A stretch of 64,000 nucleotides of DNA from Mactra quadrangularis. Lineage: Eukaryota > Mollusca > Bivalvia > Venerida > Mactridae. The stretch covers positions 30,170,380 to 30,234,379 of the forward strand of contig CM046303.1 of the NCBI GenBank assembly GCA_025267735.1. Reading direction: 5' to 3'. A program made the translations under genes and the position numbers. Positions 23,037 to 35,276 of this stretch are shown in pieces. A model generated the notes under the pieces. That model did not search any database and was not told the DNA's origin. It worked only from the letters and a program-made list of their open reading frames with translations. Position 1 is the stretch's first letter. Each line of letters begins with the position of its first letter.

Positions 23037-23705
23037 ATGGTGGCACACCAAAGTTTCATCGGCTTCTCGGCTGAAAATACCACATCACACAATGAAAAGC
23101 TCGCACACTAGCCAGTAATCACACACCTGAAACAAATGATTTTGAAAATTAGCATGAATATATGTTTCTTAATAAAAACAATAAAATACGCATGATCAAA
23201 ACAAACTTTTCTGCCTGAGGGGCCTTTAATTCTTTGTTTTGGTAGTTGTGAAAATAGGTGACAAAATGGCGAATTTCCCCTGAACGCAAAGTCCCACAGA
23301 ATTCTTAATTCCCACAATAGCCACACATACCGCACTGATTTTTATTCATTAAACCATGCACAATCTGAAAATAATGAGGAAATAGGGTGCCATCAGTGAC
23401 TTTATTCCTCTAAATTTGCAAAATCTGAGGTACCTTGAAAATGAACAGCTGATTTCTGTGCTAGCTCCGCAAATAGATACATTCGCATCAGACAGGTATT
23501 TTTTGAAATACCTTGGTCAATACCGTTAAAACCTATTATGACTAATAATTAAAATGCTATACTATCTGTTGAAACCTCAAATATAACAATTCAAAATATT
23601 TTATACCTCAAAAATGCAATCCAACTACCCAAGTTTCTATTATTTAAAAATTTGACCCTGGCCACTTTGACAATGCGGCTCTGAAACTGTGGTGTGCCAC
23701 CTTAA
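23037..23705. mobile_element. TIR element (~670 bp)
   Basis: The left end GGTGGCACACCAAAGTTTCA and following CGGCTT are inverted at the right end (...GCGGCTCTGAAACTGTGGTG TGCCACC). The two arms match over about 27 bases with few mismatches. No transposase frame. The superfamily is not assignable because the flanking duplication is unclear. Confidence 0.7.
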
Positions 23706-24369
23706 GGATACCTAAGTATCGTTACTTTAAAAGTGCTTTGTCATGTTCAGTGGTTCATATGTAATAAAAATAATGTAAAAAACTTATGTTTTGTTGGTTT
23801 TTGTATGCATGTCAGGTGTTTTAATAGCATGAAGATTTCAGTGGATTTTGGCTAATTTTTCCCAAAAAAAGTCATCTATAGTAGGTGCCTTTAAGTGTTA
23901 ATGGCCACTACTACTTAGACCTTGGGCAAGAACCTGTCTGATGCTTCTTCTCAGTCAGGGAATAATCTGAGAATGTCATTAGAAGGACAAATACACTGAA
24001 CTTTCACCAAAGAAGGGCCAAAATGCTGCTTGCAGCACAGATTTTTGCACCATTTTTGACACTCTTAGTAACATTTAAAGGCCCATGAGGATTAATTTTC
24101 CATGGATTTTGCATTTAAGAGTACCTACTAGCTTTTCCATTGAAAACAGTTCAAATGAACCCTAATTCTAATAAACTAACAAAGCTACAAGGTGTTATAG
24201 GGAACACAAGTATGATCCAAGGGAGACAATCCAAATTGTCTAACAGTTTCAAGACTGCATTTAATCCTTTTATTTGCACATCACATTAATAACAGGGTAG
24301 TCAGATTATCATTCTGTTGAGACTTTATCTAAAGCAGAAGCAATGTTTTATTTATATCTAATATATATA
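23706..24369. other. Unannotated stretch
   Basis: No supported feature. A TGATCCAAGGGAGACAATC motif near 24213 also occurs near 16786. Confidence 0.4.
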
Positions 24370-25376
24370 CAGTAAAAGTTCGCTGGCTCGAACTCGAAGG
24401 GACGTGGAAAAAAATTCGAGACAGGCAGGTGTTCGACCTGGCCAACATTCGTCCGAGTTCAACGTTATTACTTCCCTTTGTTTTTTATATTGTTTTTATT
24501 TGTTATCTCCCTTGGTTTAATATAAAACCCGAACACATGGTTCGTTCAAGTGTCTCGTGAACGTAATCAGTAAAAACTGCAAATTAATTTGCTTATAACT
24601 TATTTGTTGTTCGTTAGTTATACATTTATGAACATTATTATGATTTAGGTGAGAAGAAGAATATGAGATAAACGTCCATGTTATGTGTTTCGTTAAGAAT
24701 GGTTCGTTGTGATACACTTTTTGTGCACTAGATTCTACTCATCTCTTTTGTTTCTTGTTGTATTAAGAGCTTGTATATTAAGATTACACTGTAAATAAGG
24801 AATATAAAAGTGAAATAAAAAAAATAAAAACTAACTCAAATATTGTTTACGTAATTTTATTTTACCTTGAAACATAAAAGAAGCACTACGCGCTAATTCA
24901 TTTGTTTTAGTGAGGCATTAGTTATTCGTTTTATTCTTAATTTATAATCATACCATGACACTTAATAACTAGTGTCCATCAACAATGTGCAATTTACAAA
25001 CAATTCTATTGTTAAGCATATTTGTGCGACAATGTGATCACACAACGAAATGTTTTGACAAATAAAATCAATTAACAAATTTAATGTTTAGCGATTTTCA
25101 CGCCGTGTTATTATCACGCGTCACAAACAATACCTACGATCAGACCTGTGTCGCTGATGTGTGAAAATCTATTGTTCGAGAGAGTCAATAGTATTATAGT
25201 GTATTTGTAAACCACGGGACCGTGATATTGGTTCGAGAGTTCGACCCTGTCCTATTTGACTCAGAAGATGTTGTTTTATATAGATATAGAAGGGAAATTG
25301 ATCGGTGCCAGACAATGTGTTCGACTCAAGCAATTTATTCGAGTTGGTGGTGTTCGAGAGATTGAACTTTTACTGT
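24370..25376. mobile_element. pogo/Tigger-like MITE (1,007 bp)
   Basis: Ends CAGTAAAAGTTCGCTGGCTC and, inverted, ...GAGATTGAACTTTTACTG, flanked by TA on both sides (24368-24369 and 25377-25378). Repeated TTCGA-type subterminal motifs follow inside each end. A CAGT..AA..TTCG terminus with TA duplication is typical of pogo/Tigger-group Tc1-mariner elements. No transposase frame remains. Confidence 0.8.
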
Positions 25377-25599
25377 ACAAGGAAGAAGTATAACAAAAAG
25401 CAGTGTAACACAAACTTAAATGATAACAGCGGCATTTCTGAAATCAATGAGAACTCACCTTATAACACTGAGGGAAGTCCTTCTATTTAGCAAAGACTCA
25501 ACACTACACAAGCTCAAGATGTTATTCACCTGAGCCAAAATATGGATGCTTCAAGTATACCCTGGTGGCTACGACCCAGACCTGAAACCAACAAATATA

Positions 25600-26505
25600 G
25601 TGAGAGCAACATCATTGATAAAAAACATCATTGTTAGTGTTGAGAAGCTGAAGGAATTGCTTCAGTATGTTCACCAGTGTCAATCACCAGCCGCCTAACA
25701 AATTAAGATAGAAAAGAGGCAAGGCCTGCATGTTACTTTGTCGGGCAAATGTAGCAAATGCCAGATGGTGGTGCCAAGGTTTGGCATGTCAGAGACAGTT
25801 GCTAGGCACAGGGGCCCCCCTCAGGGGCACTCAATGAAATGCTTCTATTGCCTGTCATGAAGAGTAAGGCTGGTATTGAGGACATGCGACTGATGCTGAC
25901 CTGCCTAAACATCAAGCCGCCAACTTCTTCCTGCCTCCAGCAGAAGCTTAACAATATGAGTGATTCTGCAGAATCACTCAATGAGTCTGCAATGAAAGAT
26001 AACAAGTAAATCTGTGAGCTAATGCTCACTAGTGATACCCCCACAAAAATCTAAAAATATGCGACAAACAGAAAGTAGATGAGCAAGGAGCATGAAATCG
26101 CTTTACACCACATGGGACTATGGGATGAAGCAATATGCAAAGTATTAGGCTGCTGCATGTTATAGTTGCTGAGAAAACTGCGACGGAAATTTTGTAACGG
26201 ACGGACGCACGCACGCAGGCACGCACGGACAAGGGTAAAACAGTATACCCCCCTCTTCTTCGAAGCAGGGGTATAACTAGCACCACATCAAGACTGTGAA
26301 GGAACTAATCGGTCAAAGCAGCACTGTGGATGTGCAGTTTGATGTGTCATTTTCCCGAAGAATGAGAGGGGGCTTTGAGGCAGCTCAGCAAAGTTACGGA
26401 GTGGCTATAGACCATTCTACAACAAGACCACTTCTGGTTGCAGCTGCCATAGCCAACAAGCATTGTAAGAAAAGACACTGCGATCACACATTAACATCCT
26501 GCTGA
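25600..26505 (+). pseudogene. Mutator-like transposase remnant split by HINE-D
   Basis: Frames on the plus strand encode, in order, LHVTLSGKCSKCQMVVPRFG (Cys pair, about 25720-25780), LLPVMKSKAGIEDMRLMLTC and LNIKPPTSSCLQQKLNNMSD (about 25840-25960). After HINE-D come TVKELIGQSSTVDVQFDVSF and GGFEAAQQSYGVAIDHSTTR (to 26505). The strand-Asp pattern (VQFDVSF) followed by GVAID.ST and a KHCKK.HC pair resembles the catalytic start of Mutator-like transposases. Stops and a frame change lie between segments and the C-terminal catalytic part is missing. Family assignment is from pattern memory only. Confidence 0.45.
26001..26276 (+). mobile_element. HINE-D, copy 4
   Basis: Same ends and body as the other copies. 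The microsatellite has changed to a mixture of GGAC, GCAC and GCAGGCAC units. Interrupts the Mutator-like remnant, so it inserted later than that gene. Confidence 0.85.
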
Positions 26506-26830
26506 CCACATGCGCATCTCCTCTTGATATTGATGATTCCCATAAAGTTTCGTTGAATTCCAGCCAGTAGTTGCAGAGAACTACTCCGGAAACAACTTTT
26601 ACTCTATATGCATACTACATAACTAATCAAGGGCCATAACTCTGAATTAAAGGGTCTGATCAGAAAAAAGATGACCACATGCGCAATTCCTCTTGATATT
26701 GATGATTCCCATAAAGTTTCGTTGAATTCCAGCCAGTAGTTGCAGAGAACTACTCCGGAAACGAAATTCGGACGGACGGACAACGCCAAAACTATATCCC
26801 CCTCCAGATTCCATCGGCGGGGGATAATAA
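26500..26830 (+). mobile_element. Helitron-like element HINE-B (3' part)
   Basis: Two 168 bp units (CCCATAAAGTTTCGTTGAAT at about 26529 and 26697) are followed by (GGAC)n at 26770-26780 and a terminal hairpin-like end ATCCCCCTCC...GGCGGGGGATAATA (to 26828). The core is the reverse complement of the repeats at 44430-45065. The 5' end is not visible. Confidence 0.65.
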
Positions 26831-27052
26831 TGATACACAAAAATCAAATCATTGAAGTAGAGGTATTTCTTGCTTGGACATTGGTTATGTAAGACAATGA
26901 CCAGAATTAAGCGATATAAATTTTGGCATCCGACCCATTATGATCGGAAAGTCAGTCAGTTGAGCCCAACCAATTTCTCTGATTAATCAATTGTGGATTT
27001 TGCCACCGATTGACATCACTAGAATCTTCGATAGGTTTCGACTTGTATAGCC

Positions 27053-27300
27053 GGCCAGCTAGCTCTGTCGGTAGCACCCAATGCTACTGATTAAGGGGTT
27101 GAGGGTTCAATAGCCAGGCGGGGCATACTTTCATGGAGCTTGGTCATAAACTATTTCTACGGCCATTCTCCCTCCTACCAATGATTTTTTATTATTTAGG
27201 GCAGTTGTCAGTCACTGACAAAAGTATGAGCTTAGTAGACCGCCATTATATGACCTATACAATGTGTTGCTATGGCGTAAAACCAAACAAACAAACAACT
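27053..27300 (+). mobile_element. SINE family 2, internally shortened
   Basis: Head CAGCTAGCTCTGTCGGTAGC, GGGGCATACTTTCATGGAGC, CAGTCACTGACAAAAGTATG, then tail TGTTGCTATGGCGTAAAACC (AACA)n. The segment between the CAGTCACTGAC region and the tail is shortened. The last ~35 bp (ACCAAACAAACAAACAACTT) is tandemly duplicated downstream to about 27340. Confidence 0.82.
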
Positions 27301-27546
27301 TGTTATATAAAAACCAAACAAACTAACAACTTGTTATATAACGTAAGCCTTTTGGCGAAATCGCCAGTCTACAAAGACTGTATATGAAGTGTGGCAGCAG
27401 CATTGAGTTAGTCATTGAATCATGAGAAAATTTCGGTCATTAGAATTGTTTGATGCAAAAAATAGAAATAGTAGTAGATAGTAATAGATAATTGTTCATA
27501 GATACCATATATAAATGTTTATTATGGAAATGAACTATTAAGTAAT

Positions 27547-28319
27547 TCCGTATTTTCCACAGGGAATTGTCAAGTTACCTCCCTTTGATTTTTCAAACAT
27601 ACCTTTCATATACTTATTGATAATATCATAATTGCAGTTGTACCCCCTGTATACAGGACTAACCTTGATTGGCGGTGTTAAGCATTCAAAATATAAAAGG
27701 TCACTTAAAACATTTTATGTCATTGTTAACCTGCTTAATTGACACTATCATTTTATTTTGCACCAATATCAATCAATTAATAATCCTGTCCGCAATGCAA
27801 TAAAAAACAGTTGAAACACATAAAAACAAACTACAACTGTATTACGGCAGCCATCTTAAAACAAGTACTTTAGATTCGCGGGCTGTGACGTCATTGGAAA
27901 AAGGCCAATTAAAAATATTTTTTTGTGTCTTGTATCACAGATTTGACGAAAAACATTGCAGACAAACTTTGTGGTTAAGTAATTTTTATGTTTTCCGTAA
28001 ATAAATTGTTAATGTTAAAATCAACATATTAGAAAAAGTGTGTAATTGTGAAATCTCAAACAAATTTAGCAAAAAAAAAAACTATTTAAAACGCATTCTG
28101 TTTAAGTTAACAGATCAATACTGTAGAGTAAACCCAGTAGTACACTTGACGTCAGGTTATAGCCTCGATTTCGAAATCTCGCGAGAGTATGAACATAGAC
28201 AAAAATGGCCGCGAATCAAGGTTGGTCGCGAACTTAGGTACGTCGACGATAAAGTATATAAAAGGTATGTTTGAAAAATCAAAGGGAGGTAACTTGACAA
28301 TTCCCTGTGGTATTTTCAG
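27547..28319. mobile_element. TIR element with ~70 bp arms and 11 bp target duplication
   Basis: The arms share CACAGGGAATTGTCAAGTTA, CCTCCCTTTGATTTTTCAAA and CATACCTTT, inverted at 28250-28318, nearly identical over about 65 bases. The perfect direct repeat TATTAAGTAAT lies at 27536-27546 and 28320-28330. A 9-11 bp duplication with long inverted ends is typical of Mutator-type elements. The interior (773 bp total) has no transposase, so it is non-autonomous. Confidence 0.85.
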
Positions 28320-28838
28320 TATTAAGTAATGACAAGAATAACATTATACTTACATGAAATGTTGATGTTTATACTTGTTGATGTTTATAATGCTGAAGCA
28401 AAACCATAGTTACACTCTGAGTAAACTGAAAAATTGACAAGAAAATGACATAAATTTAGAAATGTACAATGTACAACAATCAAACACATAAATGAGAGGG
28501 CCATGATAGCCCTTTCTCGCTCACCCAAATACCATGGATAATATACATAAATCAGAAAAATATAAGAATCAAGGAATGAAATCTTTGGTATGTGGTATGA
28601 TAGTAAAATTACCCCTCAACAGTGTAAACTAAGTTCTACCATATCTGGGCAAGGTGACCTAATGTTTGACCCCAGTTAAGCTTAAAAACTTTTTCACAAA
28701 ATTTCAGGGTATTCCAATAGGAAATATGGCATTTTGTGATAAGATTTTTTTCATATTTGAACAATGTGACCTAGTTTTTTACCTTAGGGGACCCAAACTT
28801 GAACTGGACCTAGCAATAATCAAATTAACCATACAGAT

Positions 28839-29064
28839 TTTTTAATTGATTTAAATGTGGCATTTAACACATATTTAGGTTGTATATATGATGGCCAGAT
28901 CTTCCTAGTACAGTTTCCTGGACACTTTTCTATCACCAGTACTAACTTACACTACCTTGATGCCGACAATTCATGTACAGCGTATGACCTACCGCGACGG
29001 GGATCGAACCAAAGACCTCCGGATTCGAAGTCAGACATGCTAACCACTATGTAGGCTGCGGCTC
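28839..29064 (-). mobile_element. SINE family 3, second copy
   Basis: Same structure as 22411-22647: tRNA-like head near 28990-29064 and TTTCCTGGACAC core on the plus strand. Target duplication AACCATACAGAT / AACCATAAAGAT at 28827-28838 and 29065-29076 (one mismatch). It lies inside HINE-C. Confidence 0.87.
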
Positions 29065-29153
29065 AACCATAAAGATAACTTTCAAGGATATTCAGGATGT
29101 AAATGAAACCTATTAAGTGTCAACAAGGTATTTCCATTTTAGGGCATAGTGAC

Positions 29154-29459
29154 GTAATTTTATTTATTTTTAATTATTAATTCATTGGAGTTAACGCCAT
29201 GTCAACACAATTAATGTCATTTTACGGCGTCTAGCACACCTAACCTAGCTTTCCTGGACCATTGTCTATAACCAGTACTCACCTTCCCTTCCATAAGGCC
29301 AGTAACTTCTCCATATCATCTAATCAATGGGAAAATCGACAATATTGTAAAATTTTCATGGAAAGGTATAACCTCCCCGGGTGGGATTTGAACCCGCACC
29401 CCCTCGGGCTCGAGATTCCAAATCCCGGCGCGCTACCAACTGCGCTATCAACCCGGGTT
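29154..29459 (-). mobile_element. SINE family 1 inserted in HINE-C
   Basis: Full-length family-1 copy with B box GGTTCAAATCC on the minus strand and an AATAA tail. The 9 bp duplication CATAGTGAC lies at 29145-29153 and 29460-29468. The duplicated sequence is itself part of the HINE-C repeat. Confidence 0.92.
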
Positions 29460-29827
29460 CATAGTGACCTAGAATTTTACCCTAGAATACACTTACATAA
29501 ATCAGACTGGGATTTTATCAAATCAAAATTTCAGACAAAATTCCAGGATATTTCATTTGTAGAAAGTTTGGATTTCCATGGAAGGAATTGTGACCTATGT
29601 TTGAACATATTTGAGCTCTGTGACCTACTTTTGGACCAAAGGGAACCCATGCTAAACATATCTGAGATATGATTGGGGCTAACATCCATACTTAGTTTCA
29701 AGACAATTGCAGCAAAAGTGTGCTTGCTAGAGCGTTAAGGAAACTATGTGTGAACAGACGACAGACATTGAGTGATCCTAATAGCTCAACCTGAGCTTAT
29801 AGCCCAGGAGAGCTTTAAATCATAATA

Positions 29828-30020
29828 AATACAAGGGTGTGGAATTTCAATGGCTGACTTGTCAAAGTCATATTTGGGTAGTTGACAAGAAACACTAACT
29901 ATCCTAATTGTCAGTAGAAAAAATATTTTTTTAATCTTTAGACAAGCGAAATTTTGCAGTGGACAGGAGATAAAAAGATATAAGTAGAATAAATTTGAAA
30001 TTTCACACCCTTGTACAATA
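29828..30020. mobile_element. Small MITE (~190 bp)
   Basis: Inverted ends ACAAGGGTGTGGAATTTCAA (about 29831) and TTGAAATTTCACACCCTTGT (about 29996-30015) enclose an A+T-rich interior. One mismatch in 20. Confidence 0.75.
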
Positions 30021-30897
30021 CAATACAAAACAATACAAATAATTCCTACCAAAGTATCTTATATCACAGTATCTTGTAACCTTAGAGAAGAAATTATAAT
30101 AAAAAAGCAAAAAACAAACAAAAAGTCAGTTAGAATAGATTATTTCAAAATAATGCCAAAAACCCTCCCCCCAGCCACGCAATATGACCAATAACCCTAC
30201 ATAAATCTTCAGTGGTCTCGAGTATCAATGCAGTATGACCGGAAATATCCAGGCCAGTTATATTTAAGTTTCCTTTGAGTTGTATGCCGGAGGTATCGCT
30301 ATAACTCAATCCCTCCTTTCAACTGTGTCAGCATTTTTTTTTGTATTCAATTAAGTTTGGGGGATGCAGTTTGTAATGTTTGAAATGCAGAGAAGTAGGG
30401 GACTATCAGACTGAGGGCAAACAGACATACTTACAAAAAGTGATTACAAATATAAAGCTGACAATGAGCATGAAGATCATGACAGCTGGAAAGTTGGTGC
30501 AGTAAATTCTTTCAGAGGAGCATTAGGTTCATTGAGCCTATATAATTATTTCTCATACAAAATATTTACACTAATGTGCAATAAACTCAATCAAACAAGT
30601 AGCATTAGACAAAAAAGGTAATAAATAAATTTTTCCAGCAATTTTCAAGACAGAAATACAATGTGCACATAAATTTAAATCAATGTAAAATATAATCTAA
30701 TTAAGTTTGATTTAAACTCAGGTTTTTTTTGTACTCTTAAGTTGAATAGTTCAATCACAAAGTAATTAATTTATACATCTAATGAATTAAAATGAACATG
30801 ACCTCATACCCGAAGATGGTACCCATGTACAGACTTAGATACAATCAAAAACATTTCATTTAACCATATGATTAGAGCAGCAATCATTCACTGGAAA
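30021..30897. other. Unannotated stretch
   Basis: No supported gene or element. Confidence 0.4.
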
Positions 30898-31634
30898 GTT
30901 GATTCGATACTTTTTCTTTCTATTCAATTCTTTTTTATTTGATTCATTTATTAATATAATTTAATTTAACTATGCATTTATACATTTATTTGAGCTTAAA
31001 TCTAAATAATATGATTAAATAAAAGTGTTACTGAAATTTGATAACACGAAACTCAAAAATCTGCTAAATTAATATTTACTTTTTTTAAGTATGAAATGGA
31101 TTGGGTACGAATGTCAAGGTAGCGAAAATGTATTATTAATGTAATTTCAACTAAAAACGTGTTGACAGCATGGAGCATAAATCGTAGAAAGATGCAGTTC
31201 TTGATATACCATTGTACATATAACATAAACGTACACTGGGTAGGCAAATGTATTAAAATTTGAATTAACTAACATCAAACCTTGACTTGTGGGAGCGGAG
31301 CTAAACTTCCGGTTTATCAGAACAAGTAAAATTCAAATACACTGACCCAATTAGTGTAGGATCCAGGCATATACTACAAATATATTTTTGGAACAGAGTT
31401 TCCAAGACGTGCTACTTAAAATCGTAATGGAAACTTTTAGAGAAATGTAACAAAGCGAAACACAGTTTTACTGTCAACATACTTTGTCTTTTAGGTGGGC
31501 CTTTGCTTTCATCGTTATAACTTATGTAGACATGTTTAAAGGTCAGCATCGAATCGAAACTCGCAGGTGCTGAATAGAAATCGAATCGGCTCCCTCGCAA
31601 CCGAGTTTCAATGTATCAAATCATTGCAGCCCTA
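30898..31634 (-). mobile_element. hAT-like non-autonomous element, copy 1
   Basis: On the minus strand it begins TAGGGCTGCAATGATTTG and carries TCGATTCGATGCTGACCTTT, then ATTCGTACCCAATCCATTTC, and ends near GTATCGAATCAAC. The same series occurs in forward orientation at 43401-43943. A TAGGGCTGCAACGATT terminus is typical of hAT-derived MITEs. No clear 8 bp duplication was found for this copy. Confidence 0.65.
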
Positions 31635-33420
31635 CATATGATACTGTTTACACTAGTTATTCAAATGGTGTTACCGACTACAAAATATTTTTTCAGAGAC
31701 TTGACAAATCATTGATGTCTTAGTAATTGAAATCACTAATTATTGGTTACTTATATTAATTTTCTGTGTTAAGACTAAATCATAATCGGTAATTCAAGTA
31801 TGCCAATCAGTGTTGTTTAACTGTTGATGTATGTGCCAGTGACAATTAAATAAAATTTATCAACAGTGTTTCTGCAATCTTCAAAAATCCGAGGGTCATT
31901 TTTGACCCCCTCTTTTATTTTTTGAGGGTCATTTGAAGTTTAAAAGGGTCAGTGTTATAATTTGACTATTTACCCCATTTATATTAAAATGAGCTGCATA
32001 ATAAAAATGAAGGGTTGTTTTGCTCAACTAAAGATATATGGAGAAGTTGACCACCATGTTGACGGATGTGTACTGGTTATGAAAAAGGGTTCAGCAAAAC
32101 CTGGTTAGGTGAGCTTGCAACCATAAAATGACATTTTTTGTCAACACAGTGATAAACTGAAAAAATCAAGTATTTACAAATAGTTAACAGGGTTTTATCC
32201 TTGACAGTGCTATTTTAAAAAATAGGTGAATGTATCATAGTAAACAAAAGAACAAGCTTATCTGCATTCGCCAATATTTTTTAAATCGGCAATTTTTTTT
32301 GATCATAATTATTAAGCAGACAAATAAAGAACTAGGTTATTCTTGTTTTAAGCATAATTATTATATTAACATTTAAATCAAACTTAACGCTATGATAACA
32401 CACTGAGACATGTGTAAATTTGTAACCAAACAAAGGATTAAAATGAATTAAATCGCTGGTAAATGATGAAATATACAATTTACAGACGCTTTGTGACACA
32501 TGTTAATTTAATAAGACAAGATCACTATTTTAAATTGATACCTCGTAACCAAATGCCCGCGTCATATACAATGATTAGTGATCTACTTATCACCGAAAAA
32601 AGGACAAATTTGGGGAAAACTGCATGATTTTAAAGAAATTTCAAGAGGGAAAGGCGCCTGTTAACCTGATAGTATACATTATTTTATATATTTCAAAATT
32701 ATTAAAATAATCATTTTAAAACCATTGTAACATTATTAAGCCATGATTTGGTAAAATAACTTTGTAACATATATAAGTAATAAGTTGGCAAATACTTCCA
32801 AATGTCAGTATAACATTTCATTAGTGAACTGCATTGAAAATTAAAATATCAATGATCATAGCATACAGACCTTATTTTTCTACATTTATTTTAGATACAC
32901 ACGTAACATGTTATTACATCACATTTTAAAGTCAAGTGATGAACAAAACCCCTTTTTGTAACTCCCCTTTATTTTTAAATTGAGCAACACTAGTATTTTG
33001 TTCAGCTTTGAAGTCATATACATACAAATCATCAGTCTAATACTTCATACCAGATATCAACCTTTATCTATAGTACACTAAGTCATGAGCACATGTAAAT
33101 ATCACATTCACATAAACAATTATTGCTATACCTAAAATTAAAGAATAACACTCTATACCCTTTCCTTCCTGAATCAAAGAACGAATAAAGCTACAATACA
33201 TCATTACTGGTAAAAAAAAAACAATGGTCATTTTTCTAGTTAATCTTTGTGTACTTCAATACAAGTACTGAATATATGTAGAAGCACCTTAGCTAGATTC
33301 CCATACTATACCCGACTACTGTCCATTGTACAAGTACATAAGGTTTACTTCAATCCAACAATCTTAAACAGTATAACCACCCTGAACCATGGTAAATACA
33401 TGACTAAGTCTGTTTGGACA
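31635..33420. other. Mostly unannotated
   Basis: A+T-rich. Contains one degenerate SINE (32030-32165) and a GAGGGTCATTTTTGACCCCC imperfect palindrome near 31891. No gene was recognised. Confidence 0.4.
32030..32165 (+). mobile_element. Degenerate SINE family 1 body
   Basis: ATATGGAGAAGTTGACC, GTACTGGTTATG, ACCTGGTTAGGTGAGCTTG, ATAAAATGACATTTTTTGTC and AACACAGTGATAAACTG follow the family-1 body order with many mutations. The head is missing. Confidence 0.5.
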
Positions 33421-33424
33421 AGTT

Positions 33425-33655
33425 ATCCTTTTTTTGTATTCTATAATCTAGATTTCCAGATTCGTTATTTTTCTTTTTTCTATCATATTTTTATTTCCTT
33501 TTATATTCATTTTTCTTTTTTTTTCTATCATATTTTTATTTCCTTTTATGTTCATTTTCTTTTTTTCTATCATATTTTTTTTCTTTTTATTTCCTTTTTT
33601 CTTTTTTTACTTTCCTACTTTTATTCTTGTATGAGCATTTTCTTTTTTTTTCTTC
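33425..33655. repeat. Polypyrimidine low-complexity tract
   Basis: T/C-rich with recurring TTTCTATCATATTTTTATTT and TTCCTTTTATGTTCATTTTC units of about 55 bp. The long plus-strand frame across it (33247-33768) is Phe/Tyr/Ser-rich only because of this composition and is not called as a gene. Confidence 0.8.
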
Positions 33656-34129
33656 TTCAATGTGACTTTAGCCATAGTAGATCACTACCTAGCATCGTTA
33701 GTAACAACTACATATATTTTGAAATATTTTTTATTTTAGTCATTTATATTAAAAATAAAATCATTTAAGATGTATGACATCATTTGTTTGATACATGAAG
33801 TAAAGGTAAGACTATCATTCTACTAATATGTAGCATTATATGTGAATGATGATTTTACACTGCCACACTTGGCTTACTCTCATTCTAAAGGTTGAATTAG
33901 GTACTTAGGTGCTCAGGCTGTATGACATTGAAGAAAAGACTTCATTTTGATTTTATTAATTTAACAACTCTTAAGTATGATTTTTTCAATGAAACCTCAC
34001 AAAATTAATCATTACACCTACATGTACATGTGTATAATTAATAAAATTAAGGTTAATTTAATAAAACATTGCAGTGATTATTTTATTTATATACTGGGTT
34101 TAGCACGGAGTCTAAACAATAAGTTATTA

Positions 34130-34300
34130 TACTGTGGACAGCTCACCTAACCTAGCTTTCCTGGACCCTCGTCTATAACCAGTACTCACCAACTTCTCCA
34201 TATACCTTATTATTAAATGGAGGAAAAATTGACATTTTCAACATGTTTTCATGGAAGGGTATATTTACCTCCCGGAGAAGAATTCAAACCCTTACTACAC
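34130..34300 (-). mobile_element. Degenerate SINE family 1
   Basis: CTCACCTAACCTAGCTTTCC, ATAACCAGTACTCACC and CATGGAAGGGTATA are present in minus-strand family-1 order. The tRNA-like head is largely destroyed. Confidence 0.65.
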
Positions 34301-34431
34301 AGATATTTTTTCATTCAATGCAGTCAAATTACTGGTACAAAAGATACAATATAAAGGTTTGAACATTATTTGACAACTAAATGTTACAATGGTTATCACA
34401 ACTGAAAGTCTCGTCATTCAAATTTTAGATA

Positions 34432-34717
34432 CAGTAGAACCTGAGAATATTACACAGTCTCAGAACTGACCAGACTGTCCAGTCTTCTTCATGTCCTGTT
34501 TTCATACAATGTGACATACAATATTACACAGTCCCAGGACTTACCAGACTGTCCAGTTTGCCCTAATGTCTTGTTTTCATACAATATGACATACAATTAT
34601 TGTATGGGATTTTTCGTGATCAAGTTTTGTGTCGTTTTCTCAACTTTTCACTTTCACAACATGCAAAATTCTCAACTTCTATGTACTGTATTATAATATT
34701 ATACAGTGGTTCTACTG
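34432..34717. mobile_element. TA-flanked MITE (286 bp) with internal duplication
   Basis: Ends CAGTAGAACC and, inverted, GGTTCTACTG, with TA on each side (34430-34431 and 34718-34719). Inside, a ~75 bp block (TTACACAGTC...CAGACTGTCCAGT...TTTTCATACAAT) is repeated twice. Termini resemble Tc1-mariner/pogo-type MITEs. Confidence 0.72.
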
Positions 34718-34719
34718 TA

Positions 34720-35248
34720 TAAAAGGGTAGCTGTGTAACTCAGTACTGAATTTCATGTCTTTGGACAACAAATACTTTAAATTATTAAAATATAGACATT
34801 GATTTAATTTACTGTTGTACTTAATAATCTTAACTAACTGCAATAGTTTTATTAATGATATAAAATGTATTGTTAAATTTCATTTCAACTGTCAGTGGCA
34901 CATACATTAACCCTGTGTATTTAGATACTTACTACAATACTTCTGTATTCAATTTATGAATTTAATAGATGTTTTCACTATGTAAGTATTGTAAACAACT
35001 TGTACAAGTTTTATCAGAGGTCCACATGGAAGATTGGATTCATCAAAATGTGTATCCATTGTTAAATAAAGTCTATATTATTATAATCATTATAATTTAT
35101 CACTTTTAATAAAATAGTAATCCATATTCATTTAAATCAGCAGGGTTTTATCATGTTATTATTTATATCATTAATATTATTAATATTACTTGGACTTCAA
35201 TATGAATGATATGAATAACAACTAGCTTTTCACATGGCTATGTTGACA
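34720..35248. other. Unannotated stretch
   Basis: A+T-rich, no supported feature. Confidence 0.4.
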
Positions 35249-35276
35249 TATAATTTATTTATTTATTTGAGTTAAC
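35249..35276 (-). mobile_element. SINE family 1 tail, left half of an interrupted copy
   Basis: ATTTATTTATTTGAGTTAAC matches the family-1 tail on the minus strand. The sequence resumes at 43382 with GAGTTAACGCCGTATCAAC. The 8 bp GAGTTAAC at 35269-35276 is the left target duplication of the 8.1 kb transposon. Confidence 0.8.

Larger units (their letters stand above)
28496..29812 (+). mobile_element. Helitron-like element HINE-C with GTGACCTA repeats
   Basis: Opens with a GAGGGCCATGATAGCCCT hairpin and CGCTCACC, and contains recurring GTGACCTAGTTTTT / TTTGACC segments near 28652, 28767, 29150, 29460, 29590 and 29620. It ends near CAACCTGAGCTTATAG with a decayed CAGACGACAGACA microsatellite before it. 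Two SINEs are inserted. The ~1.3 kb span and plan fit the Helentron-associated class, but the termini are less clear than in HINE-A and HINE-D. Confidence 0.5.

Noticed and set aside
33247..33768. 173-codon ORF rich in Phe/Tyr
   Set aside because: Produced by a polypyrimidine low-complexity tract. No domain, and composition explains it.
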